Part shown: positions 8,788-18,019 of the stretch, piece after piece | Layout of the letters: each line of letters begins with the position of its first letter | Position numbering within the stretch: the first letter of the stretch is position 1 | NCBI GenBank assembly: GCA_934644965.1 | Contig: CAKUDG010000003.1 | Span: 1 to 64,000 of the forward strand | Direction: 5' to 3' | Source: an uncultured Victivallales bacterium | Lineage (GTDB): Bacteria > Verrucomicrobiota > Lentisphaeria > Victivallales > UBA1829 | DNA length: 64,000 nucleotides | Program-made: the position numbers and the translations under genes | The notes under the pieces: model-generated | Databases searched by the model: none | What the model was told of the DNA's origin: nothing | The model's input: only the letters and a program-made list of their open reading frames with translations

Positions 8788-10146
8788 TCAAAGGGTGGTG
8801 GAAGCGTTCCGTTTATTTTGCGTGAAGGAAAGGATGGCATCGGCCATGTAATCGAGTTTTTCCGGAGTCATTCCGGGATAGAGTCCGATCCAGAAGGCGT
8901 CGTTCATGATGCGGTCGGTGTTCTGGAGGGTTCCGGAAATCCGGTAGTCCAGGCCCTCCCTCAGAGACTCAAAACAGGGGTGCTTGATCAGATTTCCCGC
9001 AAACAGATTCCGTGTCTGGATTTTTTTCGATTCCAGATAACGGGTCAGGTCGTTCCGGGCGAAACCGGCGCCGGGAAGGACGGTTATCAGAAAACCGAAC
9101 CAGGAGGGATCGCTTTCCGGATAGCTCTCCATCAGCTGGAACTGCGGCAGATCCCGGAGTGCGCTTGAAAGATGCCGGAAATGTTCCTTCCGCCGTTCGG
9201 TGAAAAACGGAAGCTTGTCCAGCTGGGCGCAGCCGACCGCAGCCTGCATGTCCGTCGCCTTGAGATTGTAACCGAAATGACTGTAGACGTATTTGTGATC
9301 GTATCCAGGGGGAAGTCTGCCGTACTGACGGGTGAAGCGGTGTCCGCAGGTGCCGTCTTTTCCGGAATCGCACCAGCAGTCCCGCCCCCAGTCGCGGAGG
9401 GAGAGGGCGATTTTTTTCAGAAGAGGATCATTCGTGTAGACCGCTCCCCCTTCGCCGGTGGTCATGTGATGAGGAGGATAAAAACTGGAAGTCGCCAGAT
9501 CGCCCCAGGTCCCGGTGAAACGGTTGTCGTAACGGGAACCGAGCGCATCGCAGTTGTCTTCGACAAGCCAGAGTCCGTGCCGGTCGCAGAAACTCCGGAT
9601 GCGGCGGAGATCAAAGGGATTCCCGAGAGTGTGAGCAATCATGACCGCACGCGTTCTTTCCGAAAGGGCGTTTTCCAGCAGAGCCGGATCCAGATTGGCC
9701 GTACGGGAATCCACATCCACGAACACCGGAATTGCTCCGTACTGAACGATCGGCGCAACCGTGGTGGGAAAACCGGCGGCCACGGTAATGACCTCGTCTC
9801 CGCGGGAGATTTTCCGCTCCCCCAGCAGAGGGGAAGTCAGACTCATGAAGGCAAGGAGATTCGCCGAGGAACCGGAATTCACCAGAAGCGTGAAGCGCAC
9901 GCCCAGGTATTCGGAAAAACGTTCTTCAAATTCACGCGAATAGCGTCCGTATGTGAGCCAGAAATCAAGAGAGGAATCCACCAGGGAGCAGAGTTCATGT
10001 TCATCGAATACACGCCCGGCATAGTGAACAGGATCCGTTCCGGGGTGGAAAGGCTTCTGCTCTTCCGCATGCATCAGCGAGTAATATTGTTTTGTCTTTT
10101 CCAGGATTTCCTTCCGGATTTCCACGGCCTTTTTTATTTTATCCAT
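8788..10146 (-). CDS. rfbH: CDP-6-deoxy-4-keto-glucose-3-dehydrase (RfbH/AscC type)
   Basis: 452 residues, aminotransferase fold with PMP and a [2Fe-2S] cluster. It removes the C3 hydroxyl of CDP-4-keto-6-deoxyglucose in dideoxyhexose synthesis. The usual PLP lysine is replaced by His, seen in PPHHMTTGEGG (His226/227), as known for this enzyme. The cluster signature of the family is exact: Cys199, then 57 residues, Cys257, one residue, Cys259, seven residues, Cys267. The start overlaps the end of rfbG by 13 bases. The partner reductase (AscD/RfbI type) is not in the window, so electrons must come from a gene elsewhere. Confidence 0.93.
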   Translation of the reverse strand: MDKIKKAVEIRKEILEKTKQYYSLMHAEEQKPFHPGTDPVHYAGRVFDEHELCSLVDSSLDFWLTYGRYSREFEERFSEYLGVRFTLLVNSGSSANLLAFMSLTSPLLGERKISRGDEVITVAAGFPTTVAPIVQYGAIPVFVDVDSRTANLDPALLENALSERTRAVMIAHTLGNPFDLRRIRSFCDRHGLWLVEDNCDALGSRYDNRFTGTWGDLATSSFYPPHHMTTGEGGAVYTNDPLLKKIALSLRDWGRDCWCDSGKDGTCGHRFTRQYGRLPPGYDHKYVYSHFGYNLKATDMQAAVGCAQLDKLPFFTERRKEHFRHLSSALRDLPQFQLMESYPESDPSWFGFLITVLPGAGFARNDLTRYLESKKIQTRNLFAGNLIKHPCFESLREGLDYRISGTLQNTDRIMNDAFWIGLYPGMTPEKLDYMADAILSFTQNKRNASTTL

Positions 10147-11282
10147 TCGAGTTTCCTTTCTTCCGCCCGGAGCAGATACTCATCCAGATCCCGCTCCGTG
10201 TTCAGCGTTCCCTCGGAGAGGAAGGCGCGGTACCATTCGGCGGTCTTCCGGAAGGCTTCCGCGGAGTCCCACACCCCGTGCCAGCCGAGACGTTCTGCGG
10301 CCTTGCTGCAGTCCAGACGCAGAAGCGGCGCTTCATGCGGTGCATCGGGATCCGGCTCCATCCGGAAACGCACACGGTCCCAGATCCCGGCAAACTGTTC
10401 CGCCGCCGAACGAACCGTGACGAATTCGTCCGGAGAGGGTCCGAAATTCCATCCTTCTGCAAATTCCGAATGCCCCCGCCACAGCAGGCTGCCAAGCTGG
10501 AGATATCCGCTCAGAGGCTCCAGCACATGCTGCCAAGGACGCACCGCAGAGGGATTCCGGAGGGTGACAGTCTTCCCATCCTCCGCCGCCTTCATCAGAT
10601 CCGGAACAAGACGGTTTTCCGCCCAGTCCCCTCCCCCGATGACATTTCCCGCGCGGGCACTTGCCAGAAGCAGTCCTGAACGGTCGCCGGAGGCCCGTTT
10701 CTCCTTCGAGCCCCCCGGACGCTCCTCCTCTCCTCCTCCCCGGGAGGAATGAAAAAAAGAACGCCGCCAGCAGGAAACGGCCAGTTCCGCACAGCCCTTT
10801 GAAGCGCTGTAAGGATCATACCCGCCCATGGGATCAGCTTCCCGGAAGGGACGGCCGGAACCGGAATTTTCATAACACTTGTCGGAGGTGACCGCCACAA
10901 CGGCACGGACGGAATCCGTTCTGCGGCAGGCCTCCAGGAGATGGATCGTGCCCATGACATTGGTTTCAAACGTCTCAACCGGCTCCTCGCAGGAAAGACG
11001 CACCAGCGGCTGGGCCGCCAGATGAAACACGATTTCAGGGCGGAAATCCGAAACAATTCTCTCCAATGTTTCCGGGCAGCGGATATCGGCGTATTCCGAT
11101 CTCATATTTTTTCTTTTTTCCAGTCCGAGGAGCGAAAAATGGCAGTGACGCGTTTTCATGGGCAGCGCCACGCCGCAGATCTCCGCGCCCATGCGCAGAA
11201 GCCAGAGGGAAAGCCAGCTCCCTTTGAAGCCGCTATGCCCGGTGACAAGAACACGTCTGTTCCGATAGATCCCGCAAAACAT
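10134..11282 (-). CDS. rfbG: CDP-glucose 4,6-dehydratase
   Basis: 382-residue short-chain dehydrogenase/reductase of the extended type. The N-terminal GHSGFKGSW replaces the usual glycine-rich NAD motif in the way known for this enzyme. VTSDKCY and the YSASK catalytic pair (Tyr-x-x-x-Lys, near residues 155-160) are present. Converts CDP-glucose to CDP-4-keto-6-deoxyglucose. An insertion of about 25 charged/Gly residues (around 178-200, rich in GGGEEE and KEKR) lies after the catalytic tyrosine segment, where close relatives are shorter. It follows rfbF by 21 bases and overlaps rfbH. Confidence 0.92.
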   Translation of the reverse strand: MFCGIYRNRRVLVTGHSGFKGSWLSLWLLRMGAEICGVALPMKTRHCHFSLLGLEKRKNMRSEYADIRCPETLERIVSDFRPEIVFHLAAQPLVRLSCEEPVETFETNVMGTIHLLEACRRTDSVRAVVAVTSDKCYENSGSGRPFREADPMGGYDPYSASKGCAELAVSCWRRSFFHSSRGGGEEERPGGSKEKRASGDRSGLLLASARAGNVIGGGDWAENRLVPDLMKAAEDGKTVTLRNPSAVRPWQHVLEPLSGYLQLGSLLWRGHSEFAEGWNFGPSPDEFVTVRSAAEQFAGIWDRVRFRMEPDPDAPHEAPLLRLDCSKAAERLGWHGVWDSAEAFRKTAEWYRAFLSEGTLNTERDLDEYLLRAEERKLEWIK

Positions 11283-11303
11283 CGATATGGCCGTCCTTCT
11301 CTC

Positions 11304-12137
11304 TCAGTTCATTCCGCCAGGCTGTTTATCCCAGTATTTCGTCCAGGGGACATTTCCTTCCGCCCACATGCGGTTGAGAAGTTCATGTTCCCTGGGGGTG
11401 TCCATGCACTGCCAGAATCCGTTATGGCAGCAGGCGGCGATTTCTCCATCGCGCAGAGCCCGCTGCATGGGAAGGGCTTCCAGATAGAAATCCTCCGTCC
11501 CGGACAGATAGCGGGAAAGAAATTCTTTTTTCAGGACCATATATCCGCCGTTGATGAAGCCGTCCGTACGGGCCCGTTTTTCTTCAAAGGCGACGACCGA
11601 GCCTTCCTGTACGCGCATTTCTCCGAAACGCCCCTCCGGATGTACCGCCGAAACCGTCATGAGTTTCCCCGCCTTCCGATGAAAATCAAGAAGTTTTTTT
11701 AGATTCACATCTGAGACGGCATCCCCGTAAGTAAGGAAAAAATCATGTTCGTCCTCCTCAAGATATTTCCCCGCGATACGGACACGGCCCCCGGTCATGG
11801 TCTCAATTCCGGTATCGGCAAGAGTGATTTCCCAGTCCGTTTCCGGTGTCGCACCGTGATAGACGATGGAATCCTTCTTCCCCGGACAGATGGTGATATC
11901 GGCGGAAAGCGCCCGGATGTGCAGAAAGTAATCGATGAAGACCTCCCGCTTGTATCCGAGGCAGAGAATGAAGCGTTTGACTCCGAATGCCGCGTATCCC
12001 TTCATGATATGCCAGAGAATCGGCCGGTCGCCGATGGGCACCATAGGCTTCGGCAGGAGTTCGGTCACATCGCGCAGACGGGTGCCTTTCCCACCGCAGA
12101 GAATCATGGCGGGCGGCATGATGCTGCTGTTTTTCAT
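11304..12137 (-). CDS. rfbF: Glucose-1-phosphate cytidylyltransferase
   Basis: 277 residues. Nucleotidyltransferase fold with AMILCGGKGTRLRDVTELLPKPMVPIG at the N-terminus (signature residues GGxGTRL and KPMV), the acidic TYGDAVSDV metal site and the INGGYMV segment. Makes CDP-glucose from CTP and glucose-1-phosphate, the first step of the rfbFGH pathway. Start at 12137 chosen because AAGGAA precedes it; the upstream open frame (MSSARTARRRR) is 5' leader. First gene of the leftward operon. Confidence 0.93.
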   Translation of the reverse strand: MKNSSIMPPAMILCGGKGTRLRDVTELLPKPMVPIGDRPILWHIMKGYAAFGVKRFILCLGYKREVFIDYFLHIRALSADITICPGKKDSIVYHGATPETDWEITLADTGIETMTGGRVRIAGKYLEEDEHDFFLTYGDAVSDVNLKKLLDFHRKAGKLMTVSAVHPEGRFGEMRVQEGSVVAFEEKRARTDGFINGGYMVLKKEFLSRYLSGTEDFYLEALPMQRALRDGEIAACCHNGFWQCMDTPREHELLNRMWAEGNVPWTKYWDKQPGGMN

Positions 12138-12453
12138 TCGTCGTATTCCTTTCCTTCCCGGGTGTATTCTCCGCCGGCGAGCTGTTCTTGCTGAACTCAC
12201 ATTGAGGGGAATATAACAGTGGCGAATGAAAATATCAAATCAAAGCGTCTCTTCTTTTTGACTGTTCCAGGGGGCTTCTGTGCCCCGCACGGGGATGCGG
12301 GGGAAAAAGGACTTTTCTTTTTTTTCTTCCGTTTTCATGCTTCAGAGACTTGAAGGAGAAGGGAAAAGGATAGTTCTAGCAGCATCTCCGGGCAAAAGAG
12401 AAGTTCGTGAAAACGCGTCGAGGAGAAGCGGCGGGAAAAATGAGGCGTCCTTT
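12138..12453. other. Intergenic region with the rfb promoter
   Basis: Holds the leftward promoter of rfbF near 12210-12238 and a G/C hairpin (CCCCGCA at 12283-12289 with TGCGGGG at 12296-12302) that has no T tract on either strand. Nothing else is recognisable. Confidence 0.5.
12210..12238 (-). promoter_or_regulatory. Sigma-70-type promoter of the rfbFGH operon
   Basis: On the minus strand TTGATA (12233-12238) and TATATT (12210-12215) are separated by exactly 17 bases. Transcription should start near 12203, giving a leader of about 65 bases before rfbF. Confidence 0.7.
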
Positions 12454-13211
12454 TTACTTCAGGATGTTGAACATGCTTACGGAACTGTTTCCCCCGAGAC
12501 TCTTGTGATGCCACGCGGTATCAGAGGCAATGCTTTCCGCATGCCTGTCGAAAAAAACTCCATTGATGGTCCGGAGATGGCGCCCGTTGTAGAAATCATT
12601 CAGGCGGCATGCCACATACGAATGTTCCGGATTCGTCGTGCATCCGGGAGTTTTTCCCGTCCCGGGAAGGTAGTAGTTGTAAAAACCGGCATCATGCAGA
12701 AAAAGTTTGTCAGAAGTCTTTTTGACCATGGAAACACGAATCCCCCGATTGGTTGCGGTGGCATCCAGATCCATCCGGATATCAGGAAGAGTGAGATCAT
12801 AGCCTGTTGTCTGATAGAAAAAAAGATCCTGATTTCCTCCCCATACACCATTGGGACACATGAAAAGCGAAGGACTCGTCCTCGGATATACCCGTCCCCC
12901 CGGTCGAAACAATGGAGAGTAACCGATCAGATCGCAGGGAGTCCAGCCCAGGTATTCGCCAAAAATTCTATACCAGTGAATGGTCCTTCCGCCATTCGGA
13001 AAAAGAATCCGAGGAGGAATGTAATATTCATAAGCATTTGAATAGGATATATTTGTTATACCAAGCTGTTTCTGATTGCTCAAGCAGGTAATTCGTTTTG
13101 CCGTCTCCCTTGCCTGTTTCAGCGCGGGCAGCAGCAGAGCGGCAAGAATCGCAATGACCGCTATCACCACCAGAATTCGATCAATGTAAAAGAGTATTTC
13201 CCGCATCTCAT
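12454..13211 (-). pseudogene. Frameshifted pseudopilin of the H-X9-DG family
   Basis: From the ATG at 13211 the frame reads MRCGKYSFTLIE, a proper prepilin leader, and then breaks. Compared with the paralogue at 13366-14118 one base is missing at about 13174-13176 (agaattcg here, agaagttcg there). After it the body continues in another frame as LVVIAVIAILAALLLPALKQ through to SMFNILK. The downstream frame is otherwise intact for about 240 codons and keeps the NGRHLRTINGVFFDRH end, with Arg replacing Gly in the DG pair. The annotated-looking frame from 13230 would lack the peptidase site. It is either a recent pseudogene or a sequencing error. Confidence 0.75.
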
Positions 13212-13365
13212 TTTTTCTGCCACACCCCATTCAATTTGAATCATTTGTTTCTTGTTCAGACTTCTTCCACTTCATCCGCGATTCCAGTCTTTCCTCACCA
13301 TCTTTCACAAAAGGGCCCCGTAAGAAAAATAAAAATCCTCTTCTCTATGGAAAATCGGCAGGAGG

Positions 13366-14118
13366 CTACTGCCAGGCAATAAACATCCCTGACGGATTTT
13401 TTTTCTGAGCCCATGCAGTGTCGGAGGCAATGTTTTCCGCGTGTCCGTCCAGAAAGACCCCGTTGATGGTCCGGAAATGACGCCCGTTATAAAAGTCTTC
13501 CTGGCGGCAGGAAACATACGCGTGTTCCGGATTCGTCGTGCAATCGGGCGTTTTCCCTGTTCCGGGGAGATAATAATTCCAAAAGCCGGCGTCATGCAGA
13601 AAAAGTTTTTCAGAAATTTTCCGAACCATGGAAACACGGATGCCCCGATTGTTTTTTGTCGGTTCCTGATCCATGCGGATATCCGGAAGATTGCTGTAAT
13701 AGCCGGTTGTCAGATAAAAAAACATATCCACATTCCCGCCCCATATTCCTTTGGGACACATGAAAACAGTAGGGCTGCTCCTGGGTTCCATCCTTCCTCC
13801 CGGTCGGTAGAGAGGAAATGTGCTGACTGCATCACAAGGTTTCCAGCCCAGATATTCTCCCATAATCCGATACCAGTATACGATACCGGATGAAGCGCTG
13901 GAATAATATATCCGCGGATGGACAAAATATTCGCAATCCAATGAATAGGAGTGATTTGTCATGCCAAGCTGTTTCTGATTGCTCAGGCAGGCAATTCGTT
14001 TTGCCGTCTCTCTTGCCTGTTTCAGCGCGGGCAGCAGCAGCGAAGCCAGAATTGCAATGACCGCTATCACCACCAGAAGTTCGATCAGTGTAAAAACCCG
14101 TTTTTCCCAAGTCATCAT
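13366..14118 (-). CDS. Type II secretion-like pseudopilin (H-X9-DG family)
   Basis: 250 residues from the ATG at 14118 (a second ATG follows at once; GGGGAAGGA is directly upstream). Prepilin leader MMTWEKRVFTLIELLVVIAV with the Phe+1 and Glu+5 residues, then a hydrophobic helix to about residue 35. C-terminal NGRHFRTINGVFLDGH is the H-X9-DG-like end of the large secretion-signal-bearing family abundant in Lentisphaerae and Planctomycetes. Contains Cys pairs and a CPKGIWGGN segment shared with its paralogues at 12454 and 44109. Probably processed by a type IV prepilin peptidase and exposed outside; function unknown. Confidence 0.8.
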   Translation of the reverse strand: MMTWEKRVFTLIELLVVIAVIAILASLLLPALKQARETAKRIACLSNQKQLGMTNHSYSLDCEYFVHPRIYYSSASSGIVYWYRIMGEYLGWKPCDAVSTFPLYRPGGRMEPRSSPTVFMCPKGIWGGNVDMFFYLTTGYYSNLPDIRMDQEPTKNNRGIRVSMVRKISEKLFLHDAGFWNYYLPGTGKTPDCTTNPEHAYVSCRQEDFYNGRHFRTINGVFLDGHAENIASDTAWAQKKNPSGMFIAWQ

Positions 14119-14161
14119 TCCTTCCCCTTTCCGCAGAAAAAAAGACTGCGCAAAATATTTT

Positions 14162-14190
14162 ATTGTAATGACGCTGGAATACTTGTACAA
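14162..14190 (-). promoter_or_regulatory. Sigma-70-type promoter of the pseudopilin at 13366
   Basis: On the minus strand TTGTAC (14185-14190) and TACAAT (14162-14167) are separated by 17 bases. The expected start near 14155 leaves a leader of about 37 bases. Confidence 0.6.
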
Positions 14191-14352
14191 AAAACAGGAG
14201 ATTTTTTTCTAATATAGGACTGATTCCAGGCTTGTCAAGCCACGTTTTTCCTCCGCAAAATCAAAAAAAACAGAATCACATGCAGAAAAACGGAGCCTGG
14301 AAATTGTTGATTGAGAAAGGGAAATCCCTTCTCCTGATTTTCCGTTGTCCTG

Positions 14353-16374
14353 TCAGCAGGCATCCTTGCAGACGGGCTTTTTCCCGGCGCTCATGCGCAA
14401 GTCAAAGCGGAAAGGAATCCTGATTTCCGAAGGATCAAGATCCAGGCCTTTTTCCCGGGCTTCCAGAGAGCGGATCGAACGGTAGAGGTCGGAAAAAGTG
14501 GTTTCCCCTTCCTGAATGTCCGGGACGTCAAGCCCCCCCGCCTCCTCCAGAATCGTCTGCGCCGCACGCCAGTCCCCCGTCTCCGCCAGCGCGGACGCAT
14601 ACAGAAGACGGAGCATCGGAACAGCCTGCGATTTCTCCGGAAGCAACGGAAACAATTCAAGAATCATTTCCGCTTTCCCCGCCTCAAGAATGCCGCGGAA
14701 ACACTCTTTGGCCAGAGAAATGTCGTATAAGCGTTTCCTCAGGACCGCACGGAAGAACGTGGCGGAGGACTCCTTCCTGCCCGTTGCACGGCAGAGATTC
14801 GCCATCGCATAGAGAGCCAACGGTGAAGAAGCAAGATGCAGAGAATTCCGGAAACACTCCTCCGCTCGCTCGAAATCCTCCCTGTAATAATGGCAGAGCC
14901 CCAGATGAAGCCAGGTGTTCCACTGAAAAGAGCCTGCTGTTCCGGCCGAAGACTTCTTCAGAAGTTCAAACCATTCCTTCTGAATCTGATAGGATGGAAA
15001 AACCGTTTCCGGATCCGTCTCCGGCAGAGATCCGTATTTCAGGAGCCCGATCCAAGGTTCCTGCTCCGCTCCGGGTTCGCCGAAATCAAGATGCGCGGAA
15101 AGAGGAGGCTCGTTCCCGTGAAGACGCCGGAGATTTTCCAGCGCTCCCCAGGCAGAACCGCTGAAAAGCAGACGGCCCTTTTTCAATGCAAACGTCTCCC
15201 GGGTCCGGAGCAGCATCGAATCCAGACGGCTTTCCGGCAGAACCGCCTCCAGAGCACTCTCCGCTTCCCGTACGGCGGAGTCCCAGGAAGAGAAAATTTC
15301 TTCCGGCCGGGTTGTCAGAGAGCCGTACGCTTCCAGCCACTCCCATGCGCTCTCGGGCGGCATCGGACAGCACTCCATCTGCGTTTTGCAGAGTCCGGCC
15401 TGAATTTCCAGATAATCCGGCGCGGAAGGAGAACTCAGGCGTCTCTGCCAGTGGCGTCCGCCCGGAGACTGCCCCCAGACAAACAGTTTGCGTCCCGCAA
15501 GACGACGCGTCGACGCATGGACAAGTCCAAGACCGTCTTCCGAAATCAGAGCCTCAAATTTTCTCCGCCCGTCCGGAATGTTGAAAAAATGATCCTTCGG
15601 CAGCTCGTGATTCTTCGGAAAGGTGCAGTCAAACCCCTCCGCAAACGGCAGATCCCATTTGCTCAGCGGATGATGCTTCTCATCCTCATACGCATTGGAA
15701 TACGTGCTCTCCGCAGGAGCCACAACGCGCTGGCGCCCGATCTCACGCACCGCAATGTTCGACCACCAGTACATCGGAACCACTTCCTTCCGGGGATTGA
15801 CAACCCTCATCCGCGCAAAAAGAAATTCAGACCCCTCAGGAAGGAAAAAATCCATCTGCCAGGTCACACCGCGTTCCCGGCAGAATTCATACATCCGGAG
15901 CACCGGAGTCCCGTCTTCATCTTCCAGTTCCGCTGTGAACAGCGGGGACAGGGTATAGGCTCCGTGACCACGGCCGCCGATATTCCATTCGACACCCCCG
16001 GCTATCCAGGCGTTCCGAAGCGCAAAATTGACAGGTCGGAACACTGGATTCTCATAAATCAGGTCCCTCCCCGTGCGTTTGTCCTGAAGAGACCAGAGCC
16101 GGCCGCCGAGCCCGGGAAGAAAAACAGCTTTCAGATTTCCGTTTTCCAGAACGGCCGAATCAAAACAGAGGTCCTCTTCCTCTCGGCTGTACTGGTCCTG
16201 CATGCTATGCGGCATGATGTTCGGAAGCATGCCGTAACCTATGAAAAGGCCGTCATCCTCTCCGGCCCGGCTTTCAAATTTCTGCCCCAGCGCATTCCTC
16301 ATCGCGGGAAAGTGGTTTCCCTCACCGAGTTTATTCCCGCGGATCCGTTTCTTTTCCAAATACAGTCGGCTCAC
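14353..16374 (-). CDS. DUF5107-type protein with C-terminal tetratricopeptide region
   Basis: 673 residues, beginning at a GTG (16374). Residues about 60-330 look like the DUF5107 beta-sandwich (mutarotase-like): FLPGLGGRLWSLQDKRTGRDL, then NAWIAGGVEWNIGGRGH and MYWWSNIAV. The last about 250 residues are helical with TPR character (for example LGLCHYYREDFERAEECF). Proteins of this architecture are linked to carbohydrate recognition or processing, but no reaction is established. No signal peptide. An ATG at 16302 is an alternative start but lacks a good binding site. Stand-alone gene. Confidence 0.7.
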   Translation of the reverse strand: MSRLYLEKKRIRGNKLGEGNHFPAMRNALGQKFESRAGEDDGLFIGYGMLPNIMPHSMQDQYSREEEDLCFDSAVLENGNLKAVFLPGLGGRLWSLQDKRTGRDLIYENPVFRPVNFALRNAWIAGGVEWNIGGRGHGAYTLSPLFTAELEDEDGTPVLRMYEFCRERGVTWQMDFFLPEGSEFLFARMRVVNPRKEVVPMYWWSNIAVREIGRQRVVAPAESTYSNAYEDEKHHPLSKWDLPFAEGFDCTFPKNHELPKDHFFNIPDGRRKFEALISEDGLGLVHASTRRLAGRKLFVWGQSPGGRHWQRRLSSPSAPDYLEIQAGLCKTQMECCPMPPESAWEWLEAYGSLTTRPEEIFSSWDSAVREAESALEAVLPESRLDSMLLRTRETFALKKGRLLFSGSAWGALENLRRLHGNEPPLSAHLDFGEPGAEQEPWIGLLKYGSLPETDPETVFPSYQIQKEWFELLKKSSAGTAGSFQWNTWLHLGLCHYYREDFERAEECFRNSLHLASSPLALYAMANLCRATGRKESSATFFRAVLRKRLYDISLAKECFRGILEAGKAEMILELFPLLPEKSQAVPMLRLLYASALAETGDWRAAQTILEEAGGLDVPDIQEGETTFSDLYRSIRSLEAREKGLDLDPSEIRIPFRFDLRMSAGKKPVCKDAC

Positions 16375-16887
16375 AGCTGTCTCTTCCCTGTTGTTCTGTT
16401 GTCTTTTCAGGTTTCTTGTTTTTCAGGGCGAATGGATTGCTTTGTTTCTTAAGTCTCTGTGCTCCCTTTGTTTCTGTCCGCAGAGCACAAAGTGGACGGG
16501 AGGGGGGAGTCGGCATGATTTGTTTCCCGGGAGAGAAGACACATCATGCCGCTCAGGAGGGAAAAAAGACAGGCAGATCCGTACGGAGCGGGCTGAAAAA
16601 AGGATTTCTTCTTTTTCGACAGTGCTTCAGACGGATTTTCTTCCCCTCCGTCTTGCGGACAGGCATGAAAAGAGCTTCCATAACTCATGGGAAGGAACAA
16701 TAATGAGAGTCCCTCTCTTTGTCAAGGGCAAAAGGCGTTCGGAGATCGGCTTTTTTCCGCATGTGCGACAGAATCAAACTCAATAATTGCAATCAAACGT
16801 GAGAATGCAGGAGAAAATGCAGAAAAAACAAAAATAAAATGCTTCGCGCGCGAGAGAGAAAAAAGAAGAAGAGAAAAGCGCCGTCGC
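16375..16887. other. Intergenic region downstream of the Tad cluster
   Basis: About 500 bases between the last Tad-cluster gene and the DUF5107 gene. Directly after the gene at 16888 a small stem (AGCG/CGCT) precedes a pyrimidine-rich T tract on the minus strand, a weak candidate terminator. The rest is A-rich with no supported gene. Confidence 0.4.
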
Positions 16888-18003
16888 TTACTTTAACCGG
16901 GACCACGATCTGCTGTTGAAAAGTGCATTGCTGTTGGGATCGAATACCGCGGTGGATGAATTTGAGGTGTTGAATCCGGAATTGCAATAGATGATCTCAT
17001 TGTCGGAGTTGATCCATGCATGATCATAACGGCGGTCGACAAACATCTTTTCGCCGGTGTTCGGGTTGGATACGGAATCGACAGCACGGATGTATTCAGA
17101 CCACATATCAGCCACCTTCTCCTGTGTGTCGGAAGAAGAGGACGCGGCTCTCTGATAAGCCTCCATCTGCTGATTCCGGATCTGAATCTGAGCAGAAACC
17201 CAGCTTGCTGTCCGCTGATTGGAAATCCGGTTGACCAATGCTATGAAATTCGGATTGGGCTGAACACTTTTTATCATTTCCTCAAGACATGTCTGCGCCT
17301 TCAGTTCGTCCCCCTTCCTGCAGCAAAAAGAAAACAAGGAAAGAAACTCGACGGTTACAACTTGACTCAATGAAATTCTGCTTTCCAGCGCCATTACTGG
17401 AATCGATAATATTACAGTCCGCCGTTTTTCCCCGCCCTCCCCTTCATAACGGGCAAAAAACTCCCGCAGGAAACAGCCTGTTAATTGGATGCCCCTCTGC
17501 GCAGACTGCCTCCGTCTTGCGGCAAGCAGCTGGTTTTTCTCCGCATCCCCGACATCCCGGAAGCATGACTCAATCAGCACGACTCCGGAAAGATTGTAGT
17601 CCTTTTGAACCGCAGGCAGAAAGTTGTTCGCCAAAATGCGCGGATCATGAAGCAGCGGAACTTGACGGATTGTCCCGGGCATGCCGATCACGCAGGGAGA
17701 AGCAACGGCGGTTTTGATTTCGCTTTCAGGACTCATGATCCAGACATACCAGGTGACAGGCTGCGCCGGATTTTGAGACCATGTTGCCTTCCCTCCGGCA
17801 AACCATCCGCCTGGAACTCTGCAGCGGACGACCGGAGTTTGCGTCTGATAGTCGATCAGATAAAAAAGGCCGTTTACAGTATTGGCATTCTTACGGGAAG
17901 ACGGAGTCCGTCCTGAATCGTCGCCGCCGCTTCCCGCCAGACAATTCACGGAAAGCATCACAACAACAGACAAGAGCAGTTTGTTCAGGCTCTTTCTCAT
18001 CAT
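16888..18003 (-). CDS. Secreted protein of unknown function, last gene of the Tad cluster
   Basis: 371 residues with a signal peptide (MMRKSLNKLLLSVVVMLSVNCLAGS). GAGG lies six bases before the start. The mature part has paired cysteines near LIESCFRDVG and FSFCCRKGDE and an Asn/Ser-rich C-terminus; no domain is recognised. Position 17 bases after the small pilin gene at 18020 suggests co-transcription and an envelope or pilus-associated role, which is inference from context only. Confidence 0.65.
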   Translation of the reverse strand: MMRKSLNKLLLSVVVMLSVNCLAGSGGDDSGRTPSSRKNANTVNGLFYLIDYQTQTPVVRCRVPGGWFAGGKATWSQNPAQPVTWYVWIMSPESEIKTAVASPCVIGMPGTIRQVPLLHDPRILANNFLPAVQKDYNLSGVVLIESCFRDVGDAEKNQLLAARRRQSAQRGIQLTGCFLREFFARYEGEGGEKRRTVILSIPVMALESRISLSQVVTVEFLSLFSFCCRKGDELKAQTCLEEMIKSVQPNPNFIALVNRISNQRTASWVSAQIQIRNQQMEAYQRAASSSSDTQEKVADMWSEYIRAVDSVSNPNTGEKMFVDRRYDHAWINSDNEIIYCNSGFNTSNSSTAVFDPNSNALFNSRSWSRLK

Positions 18004-18019
18004 CCATTGCCTCTTTCTC

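Noticed and set aside
9172..10752. 526-codon plus-strand open frame
   Set aside because: Antisense to rfbH and rfbG, both with full signature motifs.
12283..12302. Terminator between the frameshifted pseudopilin and rfbF
   Set aside because: The G/C hairpin is perfect over seven bases but no T tract follows on either strand.
14836..16452. 538-codon plus-strand open frame
   Set aside because: Antisense to the DUF5107 protein; Arg/Pro-rich without a domain.
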